Part shown: positions 9,005-17,218 of the stretch, in pieces
How the letters are laid out: each line of letters opens with the position of its first letter
Numbering within the stretch: the stretch's first letter is position 1
NCBI GenBank assembly: GCA_012520255.1
Contig: JAAYOQ010000007.1
Coordinates: 1 to 42,063 of the forward strand
Reading direction: 5' to 3'
Origin: Erysipelotrichia bacterium
GTDB lineage: Bacteria; Bacillota_I; Bacilli_A; Erysipelotrichales; Erysipelotrichaceae
Length of the DNA stretch: 42,063 bases
The notes under the pieces: generated by a model
Databases searched by the model: none
What the model saw: only the letters and a program-made list of their open reading frames with translations
Told to the model about the DNA's origin: nothing
Position numbers and translations under genes: made by a program

Positions 9005-9898
9005 ATGGATAGTAAAAAATTTGAAATTCTATTAACAGCTGTAGAATTAGGAAGCTTTAACAAAGCCAGCGAAGTGGTAGGTTATACCCAATCTGGCCTG
9101 ACTCATTTAATGGATTCTTTAGAAAAAGAAGTCGGTTTTCCTTTACTGGAAAGAAGTCATACAGGAATTAAACTTACCGAAAAAGGCCAACAGCTAGTTC
9201 CGGCTATTAGAGAATTCTTGTTGTCAAACAACAATCTGGAAAAGAAAATAAAAGAAGTTGCTCAAAACAAAAATGAAGTTGTCAGAATTGCTGCCTATGC
9301 CAGTATGGCAATGCACTGGATTCCTGAAATTCTTTATCGCTTTAAACGCATCTGCCCAAATGTCAATGTGGATTTGAGAATGGTTGACCACGCCTTGGAG
9401 CCTTTTGAACTGTTGGAAAGTGGACAGGCCGATTTAATTTTTGCCAGCAAGCAGGATTTCAACTTCTGTAATTGGATTCCCTTATACGATGAACCTCTAT
9501 ATGCCATATTGCCAAAAAACTACCCTTTAAAACAAGCTGATGCTTTTGATCTGACCGAGTTTTCCAATAAGGAATTTTTAATGCCCTACGGTCGATTTGA
9601 TATCGAGATAAAAAAAGCTTTTGAACCAATGGGAGTAAAAACTAATATTAAATCAGTGTTAGTAGATGATGAAACAGTTATCAGAATGGTTGGCAAAGGA
9701 CTGGGTCTTTCGATGATGAGCGAACTGATGATCAGAGGGCGTACCGATGATGTTTTATGTGTACCAGTTAAACCTGCCTGTATCAGAGAGTTGGGCATGG
9801 CTACTCATATAAAACAAAAAGATTCAGATAATATGAAAAAATTAAAAGACTGTGTCTTGAAATATATCAGTGAACTACCAACTAAAAAAGCGAATTAA
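9005..9898 (+). CDS. LysR-family transcriptional regulator, likely of brnQ
   Basis: A 297-residue protein with an N-terminal winged helix-turn-helix (~1-60: LGSFNKASEVVGYTQSGLTH then LEKEVGFPLLERS) and a periplasmic-binding-protein-like effector domain (~90-290). Start ATG has AGGAGAG upstream. It is divergent from brnQ, with a T-N11-A palindrome between them. Inferred role: control of branched-chain amino acid uptake in response to a small ligand, plus autoregulation. The ligand cannot be read from sequence. Its stop codon lies inside a bidirectional terminator. Confidence 0.9.
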   Translation: MDSKKFEILLTAVELGSFNKASEVVGYTQSGLTHLMDSLEKEVGFPLLERSHTGIKLTEKGQQLVPAIREFLLSNNNLEKKIKEVAQNKNEVVRIAAYASMAMHWIPEILYRFKRICPNVNVDLRMVDHALEPFELLESGQADLIFASKQDFNFCNWIPLYDEPLYAILPKNYPLKQADAFDLTEFSNKEFLMPYGRFDIEIKKAFEPMGVKTNIKSVLVDDETVIRMVGKGLGLSMMSELMIRGRTDDVLCVPVKPACIRELGMATHIKQKDSDNMKKLKDCVLKYISELPTKKAN

Positions 9899-9910
9899 CT
9901 CGCTTTTTTT
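9884..9910. terminator. Bidirectional terminator between convergent genes
   Basis: AAAAAAGCGA (9884-9893) pairs with TCGCTTTTTT (9900-9909) around a 6-nt loop, with T-runs on both strands. It overlaps the last codons of both convergent genes, the LysR gene and the TPR-like gene. Confidence 0.85.
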
Positions 9911-10578
9911 GCTTCAATAATCTTTTCTAATTCCTCATAATCTTTTTGATTATGCAGATTTACCCATTTGTTTTTCAGTACATCTAACAGCTGTTGAGCA
10001 ACTTCCAGATTTTCATCTATGATGGCTGATAAAATTTGCAGTTGTCCAATTGGCTCACCATAATTTTCATTATCCTGATATTTTTCAAATAAGTTTTTTT
10101 GGGCCTTATATATTTCTTTAAACTTATCATAATTTTCCAATCTGAAATGTGAAACAGCCATATTAATCCAGTAAACCAATTTTAATATTTCATTTTTTAC
10201 TTGTTTTTCTTCAATTGAATTTAAAATATCTAAACTTTTTTGATATTCCCTATTCTTTATATAACCGGCTGTCAGATTAATTTTTACCAGATCACGAAAA
10301 TTTTCTCCCTTTATTTTTTGTAAAATAAGCTCCATTTCATCAATATACTGCTCAATTTTATCTTCATTTAAAAGTATTAATGCTTTTTGTATTTTTTTAC
10401 TGTAAATCATAAGATAGATGATGTTTATTACCAACACCAACAATAGAAACACAATCGATATCTTCCAATAGTAGGATAAAAATAACTCCTGTTCTATCTT
10501 AAAACCTATTTGTATTGCTAATAACACTAATCCTAAGATAACACCAATGGCAATCATTTTTAATATTCTTTTTTTCAT
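9895..10578 (-). CDS. Two-helix membrane protein with TPR-like cytoplasmic domain
   Basis: I place the start at the ATG at 10578 (MKKRILKM), with AGAGG in front; an in-frame ATG at 10644 would overlap the upstream gene and has no ribosome site. The product has 227 residues. Two transmembrane segments lie at ~9-27 and ~41-60. The rest is helical with repeated hydrophobic spacing (LTAGYIKNREYQKSLDIL, WINMAVSHFRLENYDKF), as in tetratricopeptide repeats, implying protein binding at the membrane. I do not recognise a named family. It follows a small secreted protein after 25 bp, likely one operon. Confidence 0.7.
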   Translation of the reverse strand: MKKRILKMIAIGVILGLVLLAIQIGFKIEQELFLSYYWKISIVFLLLVLVINIIYLMIYSKKIQKALILLNEDKIEQYIDEMELILQKIKGENFRDLVKINLTAGYIKNREYQKSLDILNSIEEKQVKNEILKLVYWINMAVSHFRLENYDKFKEIYKAQKNLFEKYQDNENYGEPIGQLQILSAIIDENLEVAQQLLDVLKNKWVNLHNQKDYEELEKIIEAKKAS

Positions 10579-10603
10579 TTTAAAAACCTCTAATTTCTTT
10601 TTC

Positions 10604-10831
10604 TCACTTAACATTATTGAATATCTCAATACCGAATACTTCAATAATTATACCTTCATAAAATTCTTTGTCTGCTTCTCTATCTTCATCAGAGGCAATG
10701 CGATGAACTTTAGATATTTTATATAATATCGCCTTATATTCTACAGTACCTCCATCTTTCAAATATAAAGGTGTGGGAAAAAGCAAAACTAATAATAGAA
10801 TACAGGTTACAACAATTAATTTCTTTTTCAT
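10604..10831 (-). CDS. Small exported or membrane-anchored protein, unknown function
   Basis: A 75-residue protein. Residues 1-20 are a charged start (MKKK) and a hydrophobic core, either a signal peptide without a lipobox or a membrane anchor. The remaining ~50 residues are polar, with DGGTVEYKAILYKISKVHR as the most distinctive block; proteins with this block are, to my recollection, recurrent in Firmicutes without assigned function. Ribosome site AGAGAG is present. Likely co-transcribed with the TPR-like membrane protein that follows. Confidence 0.7.
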   Translation of the reverse strand: MKKKLIVVTCILLLVLLFPTPLYLKDGGTVEYKAILYKISKVHRIASDEDREADKEFYEGIIIEVFGIEIFNNVK

Positions 10832-10976
10832 AATTAAACTTCTCTCTTTACTTTTTACTATATTTCAAAATCATATCCAGCAGCTGTTAATGACAGATTT
10901 ATAAATCAATATCATTATGTTTTTATCCCTGCTTTTACCGGTTACATCTAATAATAGACAAATAAAGTTTTTCTTT

Positions 10977-11822
10977 TTATTTGTAACTGATAAGTTCAAC
11001 AATCACGATTTCAGGTCGATTGTTAATTCTAATTGGAATAATGCTGTTGCCTATTCCTCTGCTGATAATCATGGTGGTATTCTCTTCGGTAAATTTACCA
11101 GCATCATATTTTGGCCACTTGCCCTGATTAGGAGCATAATAGCCTCCTAAAAAAGGAATCCGGACTTGGCCACCATGGGTATGACCGCTTAAAACTAAAT
11201 CGATATCATTGGCAAGATAGATATCAAAAGTTTCCGGTCGATGAGATAACAGAATACAGTAATCATCTGTCAGATTCATTTCCTTGATATGCCTATCTAA
11301 AATACTGCCATGCAGGTAAGTATCAGTATCATAATAATCCGGATCATCCAATCCCGCGATTTGAACAATATCCTCATTTCTTTTTATTTCTATAACTTCA
11401 TTACGTAAAACTATTACTCCCACATCAATCAGTTTTTGCTGTAATTCTTCATAGCGACTATAAAGCCACACTTCATGATTACCCATCACAAAATAACAAG
11501 GTGCTATTTCAACAAGTTTTTTGGCTAAACTAACTGCTAAATCTATATCTGTTCTATTTGAATCTACCAGATCTCCAGTAAAGACAATCATATCCGGATT
11601 CTGTTGATTTACTTTCCTGACAATATCTTCGTTATCTTTACCAAATTCAGCATTGTGTAAATCAGAAATTACCGCAATTTTAAAATGATCAAAACTTTCA
11701 GGTATCCTGCTGCTGCCAACATAATAACGAGTTACTCCTACAGTTAAATTTCCCCAGATAGTCCAAAGAGTAAAAAATATCAATATTAATAATATGATAG
11801 CTAATCTCATCTTTCTTTTCAT
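10977..11822 (-). CDS. Membrane-anchored calcineurin-like metallophosphoesterase (YkuE-like)
   Basis: A 281-residue protein with a transmembrane segment at ~7-25 and a complete binuclear metallophosphoesterase signature: D54 and H56 (SDLH), GD 83-84, GNHE 114-117, H194, GHTHGG 213-218. The layout matches the YaeI/YkuE group, active at the outer face of the membrane on phosphodiester or phospholipid substrates; the substrate is not shown by sequence. It is the last gene of a three-gene run, starting 26 bp after the nucleotidyltransferase-fold gene, with AAGGAGG in front. Confidence 0.9.
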   Translation of the reverse strand: MKRKMRLAIILLILIFFTLWTIWGNLTVGVTRYYVGSSRIPESFDHFKIAVISDLHNAEFGKDNEDIVRKVNQQNPDMIVFTGDLVDSNRTDIDLAVSLAKKLVEIAPCYFVMGNHEVWLYSRYEELQQKLIDVGVIVLRNEVIEIKRNEDIVQIAGLDDPDYYDTDTYLHGSILDRHIKEMNLTDDYCILLSHRPETFDIYLANDIDLVLSGHTHGGQVRIPFLGGYYAPNQGKWPKYDAGKFTEENTTMIISRGIGNSIIPIRINNRPEIVIVELISYK

Positions 11823-11848
11823 TTCACTTCTTCCTCCTTGAAAAATAC

Positions 11849-12319
11849 TTACTGGTTTTTGATATGGTTTTCAATTATTGAAACCTTTTGTGCTCTTTCC
11901 ATAAGTCTATAGTAATACAGCCAGTTTTCCAATGAATCAAGTGGAATATTTATTCCATTTACTATAACGCTTTCCTTGATATCTTCATCTTTAAGACTGC
12001 AGTCATATATAATATCATCTTTAACTATTTTAAATCCAGCCATAACATCCACTTCTACACCATTTATTAAAAACTCATAAAAGTATTTTGTTGCATAACT
12101 TCCAGACACTGATTCTTTAAGTGTTCCCATTTTTAGAAGAATTTCTTTTGCTTTTAAAGCATCTTCTTGCTTTATCAATAAATCTAAATCATCAAATTCT
12201 TGGACAATATTTCTAAGATAAAGCATACTTGAAGCTCCGATTGCCCAGGTAATATTATTTTCATTTAATTTATCAGCAATAACTGCCAAAACTTCAAGTT
12301 TTTCTTTTATATTTTTCAT
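11849..12319 (-). CDS. Nucleotidyltransferase-fold protein, minimal
   Basis: A 156-residue protein with the pol-beta-type nucleotidyltransferase start: a helix, then GASSMLYLR from 28 and the metal-binding D44-x-D46 in EFDDLDLLI. This resembles LinB/LinA-like and AbiEii-like nucleotidyltransferases. A third carboxylate may be D84 or D86 in the strand containing EVDVMAG, but I am unsure. Activity could be transfer of a nucleotide to a small molecule, tRNA or protein. The ribosome site is weak, but the gene begins only 13 bp after the ProX-like stop, so it is probably coupled. Confidence 0.7.
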   Translation of the reverse strand: MKNIKEKLEVLAVIADKLNENNITWAIGASSMLYLRNIVQEFDDLDLLIKQEDALKAKEILLKMGTLKESVSGSYATKYFYEFLINGVEVDVMAGFKIVKDDIIYDCSLKDEDIKESVIVNGINIPLDSLENWLYYYRLMERAQKVSIIENHIKNQ

Positions 12320-12332
12320 CTTTAAACCAAAA

Positions 12333-12812
12333 TTAAATTACTATCGAAATAACTTCATTTCCATGTTCTTTAATCAACCTGATCATATCTTCAGTCTTCA
12401 GCCAGATGGTAGCGGTATTATCATTGGGATGCACACCTATTAATCCACCTTTAAAGTTTTCATCAATAAATAACTTTACTTCATTATTTAAATCATTTAA
12501 AAGACCAAAAGGAGTAACTGAACCAGGATCAAGTCTAAGTAACTTCATCAAATCATCATGGCAAGCAAAAGACAGAGATTTAAGTCCATAGTTCTGGGCA
12601 AATTCCTTAAGATTTATCCTTTTATCTCCCTTAACAGTTATCAGATAATAATTTCTTTTTTTATCTCTGACAAAAAGATTTTTCCCCTGGCAATCAGGAT
12701 AAAGCAAATCAACCTCTTCAAGTTCTGCCATATTAAAAACAGCTTTGTGTTCAGTTATTTCATATTCTATCTTACAATTATCCAGATAACTGTAAATATC
12801 ACTTTTATTCAT
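12333..12812 (-). CDS. ProX/YbaK-family aminoacyl-tRNA deacylase (trans-editing)
   Basis: Three consecutive ATGs lie at 12818, 12815 and 12812; AAGGAG at 12827-12822 best fits the last two, and I use 12812 (159 residues). The domain spans the protein: GKNLFVRD, the conserved lysine block LITVKGDKRI, PGSVTPFGLLND at 96-107 and the GVHPND loop at 126-131. These match PrdX/ProXp-ala enzymes, which hydrolyse mischarged Ala-tRNA(Pro) in trans and protect translation. First gene of a run with the nucleotidyltransferase-fold gene and the phosphoesterase. Confidence 0.88.
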   Translation of the reverse strand: MNKSDIYSYLDNCKIEYEITEHKAVFNMAELEEVDLLYPDCQGKNLFVRDKKRNYYLITVKGDKRINLKEFAQNYGLKSLSFACHDDLMKLLRLDPGSVTPFGLLNDLNNEVKLFIDENFKGGLIGVHPNDNTATIWLKTEDMIRLIKEHGNEVISIVI

Positions 12813-12965
12813 CATCATAAGCTCCTTTAAGTTTTTAAAATAAACAATTCCTCTTTTATATTTATCTGTTTTTTCTATCAACTTATTTTTTGCAGATAAT
12901 CCTAATTTTACTTTTTTGTAGTTTCTTTGAATAAAAGACTGTAAGTCAATTTATTTTTCTCATAT

Positions 12966-13409
12966 CTATTGTTCATCTTCTAATGAATTCCACATAAAAG
13001 TTTCTTTCGTATTTTTAATAAATAATTGCCCTTCATAACTATAGGGTTTTTTATTAAACCAGACTTCAACAGTATACATTACTTCTTTATAACCGTCATA
13101 GCGATATAAAAACTCCAGCTGCCACTGTTTACTGTTGATTTTATCGACAAGCTGTCTGATAGTATATTCCCTGACAACTCTTTGATTCAATCTTTTTTCA
13201 AAAAGATAAAAAGTAACTTCATCTAAATGCTCAATAACATACTTTACTGCTCCACTGCCGGTATTGGGCCAGAAATCATCATAGTGACGATAAAAAATTC
13301 CTTCAGGAAAATATAATATCAAAACATTTTCTTTTAGTTCGGCTCTAGTTGCTCGGCAATCATGAAGACTGAAACATTTTTGATCAGTGCTTTTATATTT
13401 ATATGTCAT
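12966..13409 (-). CDS. Conserved-looking protein of unknown function
   Basis: A 147-residue soluble protein rich in aromatic residues and beta-strand patterns (GIFYRHYDDFWPN, WQLEFLYRYDGYKEV, FIKNTKETFMWNSL), with no signal peptide, membrane segment or catalytic motif that I recognise. The start has AGAGGG upstream, and a good promoter lies at 13527-13555, giving a 5' leader of about 110 nt. Single-gene unit between two unrelated operons. Confidence 0.7.
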   Translation of the reverse strand: MTYKYKSTDQKCFSLHDCRATRAELKENVLILYFPEGIFYRHYDDFWPNTGSGAVKYVIEHLDEVTFYLFEKRLNQRVVREYTIRQLVDKINSKQWQLEFLYRYDGYKEVMYTVEVWFNKKPYSYEGQLFIKNTKETFMWNSLEDEQ

Positions 13410-13526
13410 ATTTTATTCTTTTCCCTCTAATGATTGTTGAAATTTCTTTACAACTATCAACAACTCAAACAAAACAATCTCTTATTTTGCCTGCATGTAA
13501 ATTATAGCACTTTTCTTTAGTAAGAG

Positions 13527-13555
13527 ATATTATGCGCCCTTAAATTAAATATCAA
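13527..13555 (-). promoter_or_regulatory. Promoter for the unknown 147-residue protein
   Basis: On the minus strand TTGATA (13555-13550), 17-bp spacer, TAATAT (13532-13527). The gap 13410-13768 otherwise holds only this promoter and, at its right end, the arsR promoter and operator. Confidence 0.55.
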
Positions 13556-13702
13556 TTGTCCTATAATGTTAAAAGACTTAAAGTTTTATAGAAAATATTT
13601 CTTAATTAAAGCCATTAAAGAATAATGAAGTTTAATAAAAATATTTTGTTTTCAGATATCTGAACATATTTTTTTTAATTTCTGATTGATAGATTTATCT
13701 AC

Positions 13703-13731
13703 TTGTGTATTTAGAAGGGATTTGATAAAAT
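13703..13731 (+). promoter_or_regulatory. Promoter of the arsR-ABC operon
   Basis: TTGTGT (13703-13708), 17-bp spacer, TAAAAT (13726-13731). The last base of the -10 is the first base of the operator palindrome. Confidence 0.6.
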
Positions 13732-13756
13732 TTAATTAAGTAAACACTTAATTAAA
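13731..13756. promoter_or_regulatory. Perfect 11-bp inverted repeat, ArsR-type operator
   Basis: TTTAATTAAGT (13731-13741) and ACTTAATTAAA (13746-13756) are exact reverse complements around AAAC. The site covers the predicted transcription start and ends just before the ribosome site GGGAGG, the classical place for a repressor. ArsR/SmtB proteins bind 11-12 bp arms of this kind. Confidence 0.75.
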
Positions 13757-13768
13757 AGGGAGGTTTCT

Positions 13769-14155
13769 ATGGATAAAATTAAAGTTTTAAAAGCTGTTTC
13801 AGATAATACAAGGATGAATATTTTAACTTTACTATTAAAACACAACTATTGTGTCAGAGCTTTGGCCAATAAGTTGAATTTAACTGAAGCATCGATTTCT
13901 CAACATTTAAAAGTATTGAGAGAAGCAGGATTGATTGTTGGAGAAAAACGTGGATATTTTATGCACTATGATGTAAATCGTACAGTTTTACATCAGTTGG
14001 CAAAAGAAATTGAAGCTTTAGCAGAAATTGAAAAAATAGGTTGCACACCTGTAAAAGAAGAAAATTGCCCAACATTAGAACTAAATGATTGTCCAAAAAA
14101 GGGTCAATGTAGTGATGAAATTAAATCGTTTTGTCATGGATTTGACAATAAATAA
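13769..14155 (+). CDS. ArsR/SmtB-family repressor with Cys-rich C-terminal tail
   Basis: A 128-residue protein. The winged helix spans ~1-72 with recognition region LTEASISQHLKVLREAGL at 38-55. After the dimerisation helix the tail holds C92, C100, C108, C114, C122 and H123, unusually many thiols, plus C28 where ArsR metal sensors carry a Cys motif. This suggests metal, metalloid or thiol-stress sensing, but I cannot assign the ligand. It is first in an operon with an ABC exporter and overlaps its own operator region, so the likely job is ligand-relieved repression of the exporter. Confidence 0.88.
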   Translation: MDKIKVLKAVSDNTRMNILTLLLKHNYCVRALANKLNLTEASISQHLKVLREAGLIVGEKRGYFMHYDVNRTVLHQLAKEIEALAEIEKIGCTPVKEENCPTLELNDCPKKGQCSDEIKSFCHGFDNK

Positions 14156-14166
14156 AAACAATTATT

Positions 14167-15129
14167 ATGATAAATATTAAAAATCTTACCAAGAAGTATG
14201 ACGATTTTACAGCTGTTGATGATATTTCCCTTACAGTTAAAAAGGGTGAAATATTTGGTTTGCTAGGGCCAAATGGAGCAGGAAAAACATCAACCATCAA
14301 TATGATGATCGGCTTGTTTTTTCCCACTGCTGGAGAAATTACCATAAATGGTATCGATGTAATCAGACAAACTAAAAAAGCTCAGACAGTTATAGGAATC
14401 GTCGCTGATGAAAGTAATCTCTATAATGAAATGAGTGGTTTTGATAATCTCTGTTTTTGTGGTGCCCTTTATGGGATGAATAAAAAACAGCGCGAACTTA
14501 AAGCCAAACAACTATTAAAACAGTTTAATCTTCACAATACCGGTAATAAACCTTTTAAAGCCTACTCTAAAGGCATGAAACGTAAACTTACAATTGCCGC
14601 TGCTCTTATCCATTGTCCTGAAGTATTATTTCTAGATGAGCCAACAACTGGAATTGATGTTGAAAGTTCCCGTCAAATTAGAGAACTGATTCTAGAATTG
14701 AAAAATCAGGGAACCACTATTTTTATCACTACTCATTATATTGAAGAAGTTCAAAGACTCTGTGATCGTATCGCTTTTATGGTAAACGGAAAAATTGTTG
14801 CTTGTGGTACAGTCTTAGAGTTGATGAATAGCATCTCATATAATCACAGTGTTCATCTTACTGTTGATAAGAATCCTCAAAACTTTATTCTAGAGTTTGA
14901 AAAGCGCTTTGAAGGCAGTTCAGCTATCGCAAAAGATGAAAAATCTTTAGTTATTACTTCTAAAGAAAAAATTCCTTTACTTGAAATACTGAATTTTTTC
15001 CAGGAAAAGGAAATTGAAGTTTATCAGGCCAGACAGCTTCATCCAACATTGGAAGATGTTTTTGTCAAACTTACCGCAGTAGAATCAGCTATCCTTAAAA
15101 AGGAGAAAGAAAAAGGAGATCAGCAATGA
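14167..15129 (+). CDS. ABC-2 exporter ATP-binding protein (DrrA-like)
   Basis: A 320-residue ATPase: Walker A GPNGAGKT 34-41, signature YSKGM at 133-137 in place of the usual LSGGQ, Walker B LFLDEP 154-159, switch H190, and a ~90-residue C-terminal extension as in DrrA/CcmA-type drug exporters. Its stop overlaps the permease start by 4 bp (ATGA). The start has no recognisable ribosome site and lies 11 bp after the arsR stop; an in-frame stop just upstream rules out an earlier start, so it may depend on translation of arsR. Confidence 0.92.
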   Translation: MINIKNLTKKYDDFTAVDDISLTVKKGEIFGLLGPNGAGKTSTINMMIGLFFPTAGEITINGIDVIRQTKKAQTVIGIVADESNLYNEMSGFDNLCFCGALYGMNKKQRELKAKQLLKQFNLHNTGNKPFKAYSKGMKRKLTIAAALIHCPEVLFLDEPTTGIDVESSRQIRELILELKNQGTTIFITTHYIEEVQRLCDRIAFMVNGKIVACGTVLELMNSISYNHSVHLTVDKNPQNFILEFEKRFEGSSAIAKDEKSLVITSKEKIPLLEILNFFQEKEIEVYQARQLHPTLEDVFVKLTAVESAILKKEKEKGDQQ

Positions 15130-15857
15130 AAAACTTAATTGCCTTTTTTAACATTTTGAAAAAAGATATTAACAATTATTATCTAAAACCTCCAAATATC
15201 AGCTGGGGCATCATCTTTCCTCTTTCCTGGACACTGATGCAACTGTTACGCTGTCCAGACAGCAATATTTTAGAATTGCTTCCTGGATTAATTTCAACCA
15301 GTGTCCTATTTGGCACTACCTCAATGCTGGCGGTAACTATTACCTTTGAGCGCAGTGGCAGATCCTTTGAAAGACTTCTTTTGGCTCCTATCAGCTTAAA
15401 CACCTTGATGCTGGCAAAAATTACCGGAACAATTCTCTTTGGAATATTTAACGCTTTTGTTCCTGTTATATTTGCTGGTTTCTTCATTGATTTAAGTGGA
15501 GTTAACTGGCTGATGGTTTTTGCTGTTGTGTTTTTAATCGCTGTCACTTCTTCTTTGATGGGACTTCTTGTAGCAGTTTCAGTAGAACAGGTCTTTGAAG
15601 CACAGACATTATCCAATTTCTTTCGCTTTCCAATGCTGTTTCTATGTGGTCTGTTTATTCCAGTATCAAACTTACCATTATTTTTAAGAATTGTTTCTTA
15701 CTGTATACCCCTTACTTACGGAGCTGATCTTTTAAAAGGAGCCATAAATAATAATAATATCCTTTCAGAAAAACTGAGTTTTTCAATGTTGATTATTTTT
15801 TCAATCGCTTTGTTTATAATCAGTCGATACAATATTGAGAAAAACAAAAGTAAATGA
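15126..15857 (+). CDS. ABC-2 type exporter permease
   Basis: A 243-residue protein with about six hydrophobic segments, the usual size for DrrB-like permeases. The conserved FRFPMLFLCGLFIPVSNLP block at about 167-185 is the ABC-2 family signature region. Start has AAAGGAGA upstream and overlaps the ATPase stop, giving tight coupling. With the ATPase it forms an efflux pump under the ArsR-type repressor. Substrate unknown. Confidence 0.9.
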   Translation: MKNLIAFFNILKKDINNYYLKPPNISWGIIFPLSWTLMQLLRCPDSNILELLPGLISTSVLFGTTSMLAVTITFERSGRSFERLLLAPISLNTLMLAKITGTILFGIFNAFVPVIFAGFFIDLSGVNWLMVFAVVFLIAVTSSLMGLLVAVSVEQVFEAQTLSNFFRFPMLFLCGLFIPVSNLPLFLRIVSYCIPLTYGADLLKGAINNNNILSEKLSFSMLIIFSIALFIISRYNIEKNKSK

Positions 15858-15926
15858 GTAGTAATCATAGCTGATTTTTGAAAAATATTCAGTTATGTAG
15901 ATAGCTCTTTTTAATTGTATAAAAAT

Positions 15927-15949
15927 TATTGTTTAGTGACTAAACAATA
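15927..15949. promoter_or_regulatory. Perfect 11-bp inverted repeat, MarR-type operator
   Basis: TATTGTTTAGT (15927-15937) and ACTAAACAATA (15939-15949) are exact reverse complements around a single G. The repeat directly abuts the -35 box of the promoter that reads the MarR-type gene and sufC. The length and tight centre fit a MarR dimer site. Confidence 0.75.
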
Positions 15950-15978
15950 TTGACAATGAAAGCGTAATTTTATATACT
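15950..15978 (+). promoter_or_regulatory. Strong promoter of the marR-sufC-sufB operon
   Basis: Perfect TTGACA (15950-15955), 17-bp spacer (15956-15972), TATACT (15973-15978); the ribosome site GGAGG and ATG at 16000 follow. Confidence 0.85.
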
Positions 15979-15999
15979 ACTTTTGGAGGAAACAGATAC

Positions 16000-16491
16000 A
16001 TGCAATGTAAGGTTATAAATAGTCTGTACCATACCATTAACAGCATCAAACTAAGACAGAAAGAACCTAAGATTTTACAGGGAATAACAACACTGAATCA
16101 GTCAGACATTGAATTTATTGATGTACTGAATTTAAATCCCCATCAAAACGCCACAGCACTGGCCAAACTCTTAAACATTTCCAGAGGAGCTGTCAGTCAG
16201 TCTCTTGGCCGTTTAGAAAAGTTAGGCATTATTGAACGTGTTCCTGTTAAAGGAAACCTTAAGGAAAAAATAATTCAACTTACTGATTTAGGAAAAGAAA
16301 TAAAAAAAGAAAAAGATTTACAGCATCAACAGGCCAACCAGCAAATGTGCTCTTTCCTAAGAGGACTGAAAACTAATCAGCTGGAAGCTATTATGATGTT
16401 TTTAGATAAAGTGCATACACTGGATATCAGTCGTTTTGACTGTCTAGAGCATCATTGTGCTATTGAAGAAAAAGGAGAACAACATGCTTGA
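16000..16491 (+). CDS. MarR-family regulator of the sufCB operon
   Basis: A 163-residue winged-helix protein. Residues ~34-100 hold the helix-turn-helix (ATALAKLLNISRGAVSQSLG at 51-70) and the wing (VPVKGNLKEKIIQLTDLG). Cys residues sit at C3, C117, C148 and C153; the last two flank two histidines in CLEHHC, a possible metal or Fe-S site. It overlaps sufC by 8 bp. A perfect palindrome lies at its promoter. Inference: it is the Fe-S or iron-status sensor for this operon, playing the part IscR or SufR has elsewhere. MarR fold is confident; the sensing idea is a hypothesis. Confidence 0.85.
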   Translation: MQCKVINSLYHTINSIKLRQKEPKILQGITTLNQSDIEFIDVLNLNPHQNATALAKLLNISRGAVSQSLGRLEKLGIIERVPVKGNLKEKIIQLTDLGKEIKKEKDLQHQQANQQMCSFLRGLKTNQLEAIMMFLDKVHTLDISRFDCLEHHCAIEEKGEQHA

Positions 16492-17218
16492 AATAAAAAA
16501 CCTGTCTTTCCAGGTAGAAAATGGCGATGACAAACAGAAAGAAATTCTCGATAATATTAATCTAAGCATTTCTTCTGGCAGTTTTGTCGCTATTACCGGA
16601 CCAAATGGCAGCGGCAAATCAACTTTAGCCAAGATGATTATGGGCATTGAAAAGCCAACTGAAGGTCAGATTTTCTTTAATGGAGAAGACATTACTGAAA
16701 AAAGTATTCACCAACGAGCTAAAGCTGGTATTGGCTTTGCCTTCCAGCAACCAGTCCATTTCAAAGGAATGAAAGTAATTGATCTGCTCAGTTTAGCTGC
16801 TGGACATAAACTTGATGTTGAAGAAGCCTGCAGCTATCTTTCACAGGTTGGATTATGTGCTATCAACTATATTTTCCGTGAATTGGATAACAGTCTTTCA
16901 GGGGGAGAAATGAAACGCATTGAAATTGCGATGCTCGCGGCCAGAGATGTTAATTTATATATCTTTGATGAACCTGAAGCTGGTATTGACTTATGGAGTT
17001 TTCAAAATCTGATACAGGTATTTAAGAACCTGTTGACTAAAACTAACGGAATTATTATTGTTATATCACATCAGGAACGTATTTTAGAAATTGCTGATCG
17101 TATAATCGTACTGGAAGAAGGAAAAATTGCCAAGGATGGTAACAGCGGTGAGGTTTTACCTCATCTGATGTTTGGAGTAGAAGATTGCCATTTCTATGGA
17201 AGGAGAGTAAACTTTTGA
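16484..17218 (+). CDS. sufC: SufC-type Fe-S cluster assembly ATPase
   Basis: Start is the ATG at 16484 (MLEIKNLSF), preceded by AAGGAGA; an earlier in-frame ATG at 16457 lies inside the regulator gene without a ribosome site. The 244 residues hold Walker A GPNGSGKS 39-46, Q-loop FQQP 87-90, signature LSGGE 138-142, Walker B IFDEPEAGID 160-169 and H196. DEPEAGID is close to the SufC hallmark DEPDSGLD. SufC powers conformational change of SufB/D during cluster assembly. The stop codon TGA overlaps the next start (TTGA). Confidence 0.92.
   Translation: MLEIKNLSFQVENGDDKQKEILDNINLSISSGSFVAITGPNGSGKSTLAKMIMGIEKPTEGQIFFNGEDITEKSIHQRAKAGIGFAFQQPVHFKGMKVIDLLSLAAGHKLDVEEACSYLSQVGLCAINYIFRELDNSLSGGEMKRIEIAMLAARDVNLYIFDEPEAGIDLWSFQNLIQVFKNLLTKTNGIIIVISHQERILEIADRIIVLEEGKIAKDGNSGEVLPHLMFGVEDCHFYGRRVNF

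Noticed and set aside
10579-10644. Longer start for the TPR-like protein.
   Set aside because: It would overlap the upstream gene, adds residues unlike a membrane lead, and has no ribosome site; ATG 10578 has one.
15867-15896. Hairpin ATAGCTGA/TCAGTTAT after the ABC permease as a terminator.
   Set aside because: It includes a G-U pair and the following T-run starts only about a dozen bases later, so termination is doubtful.
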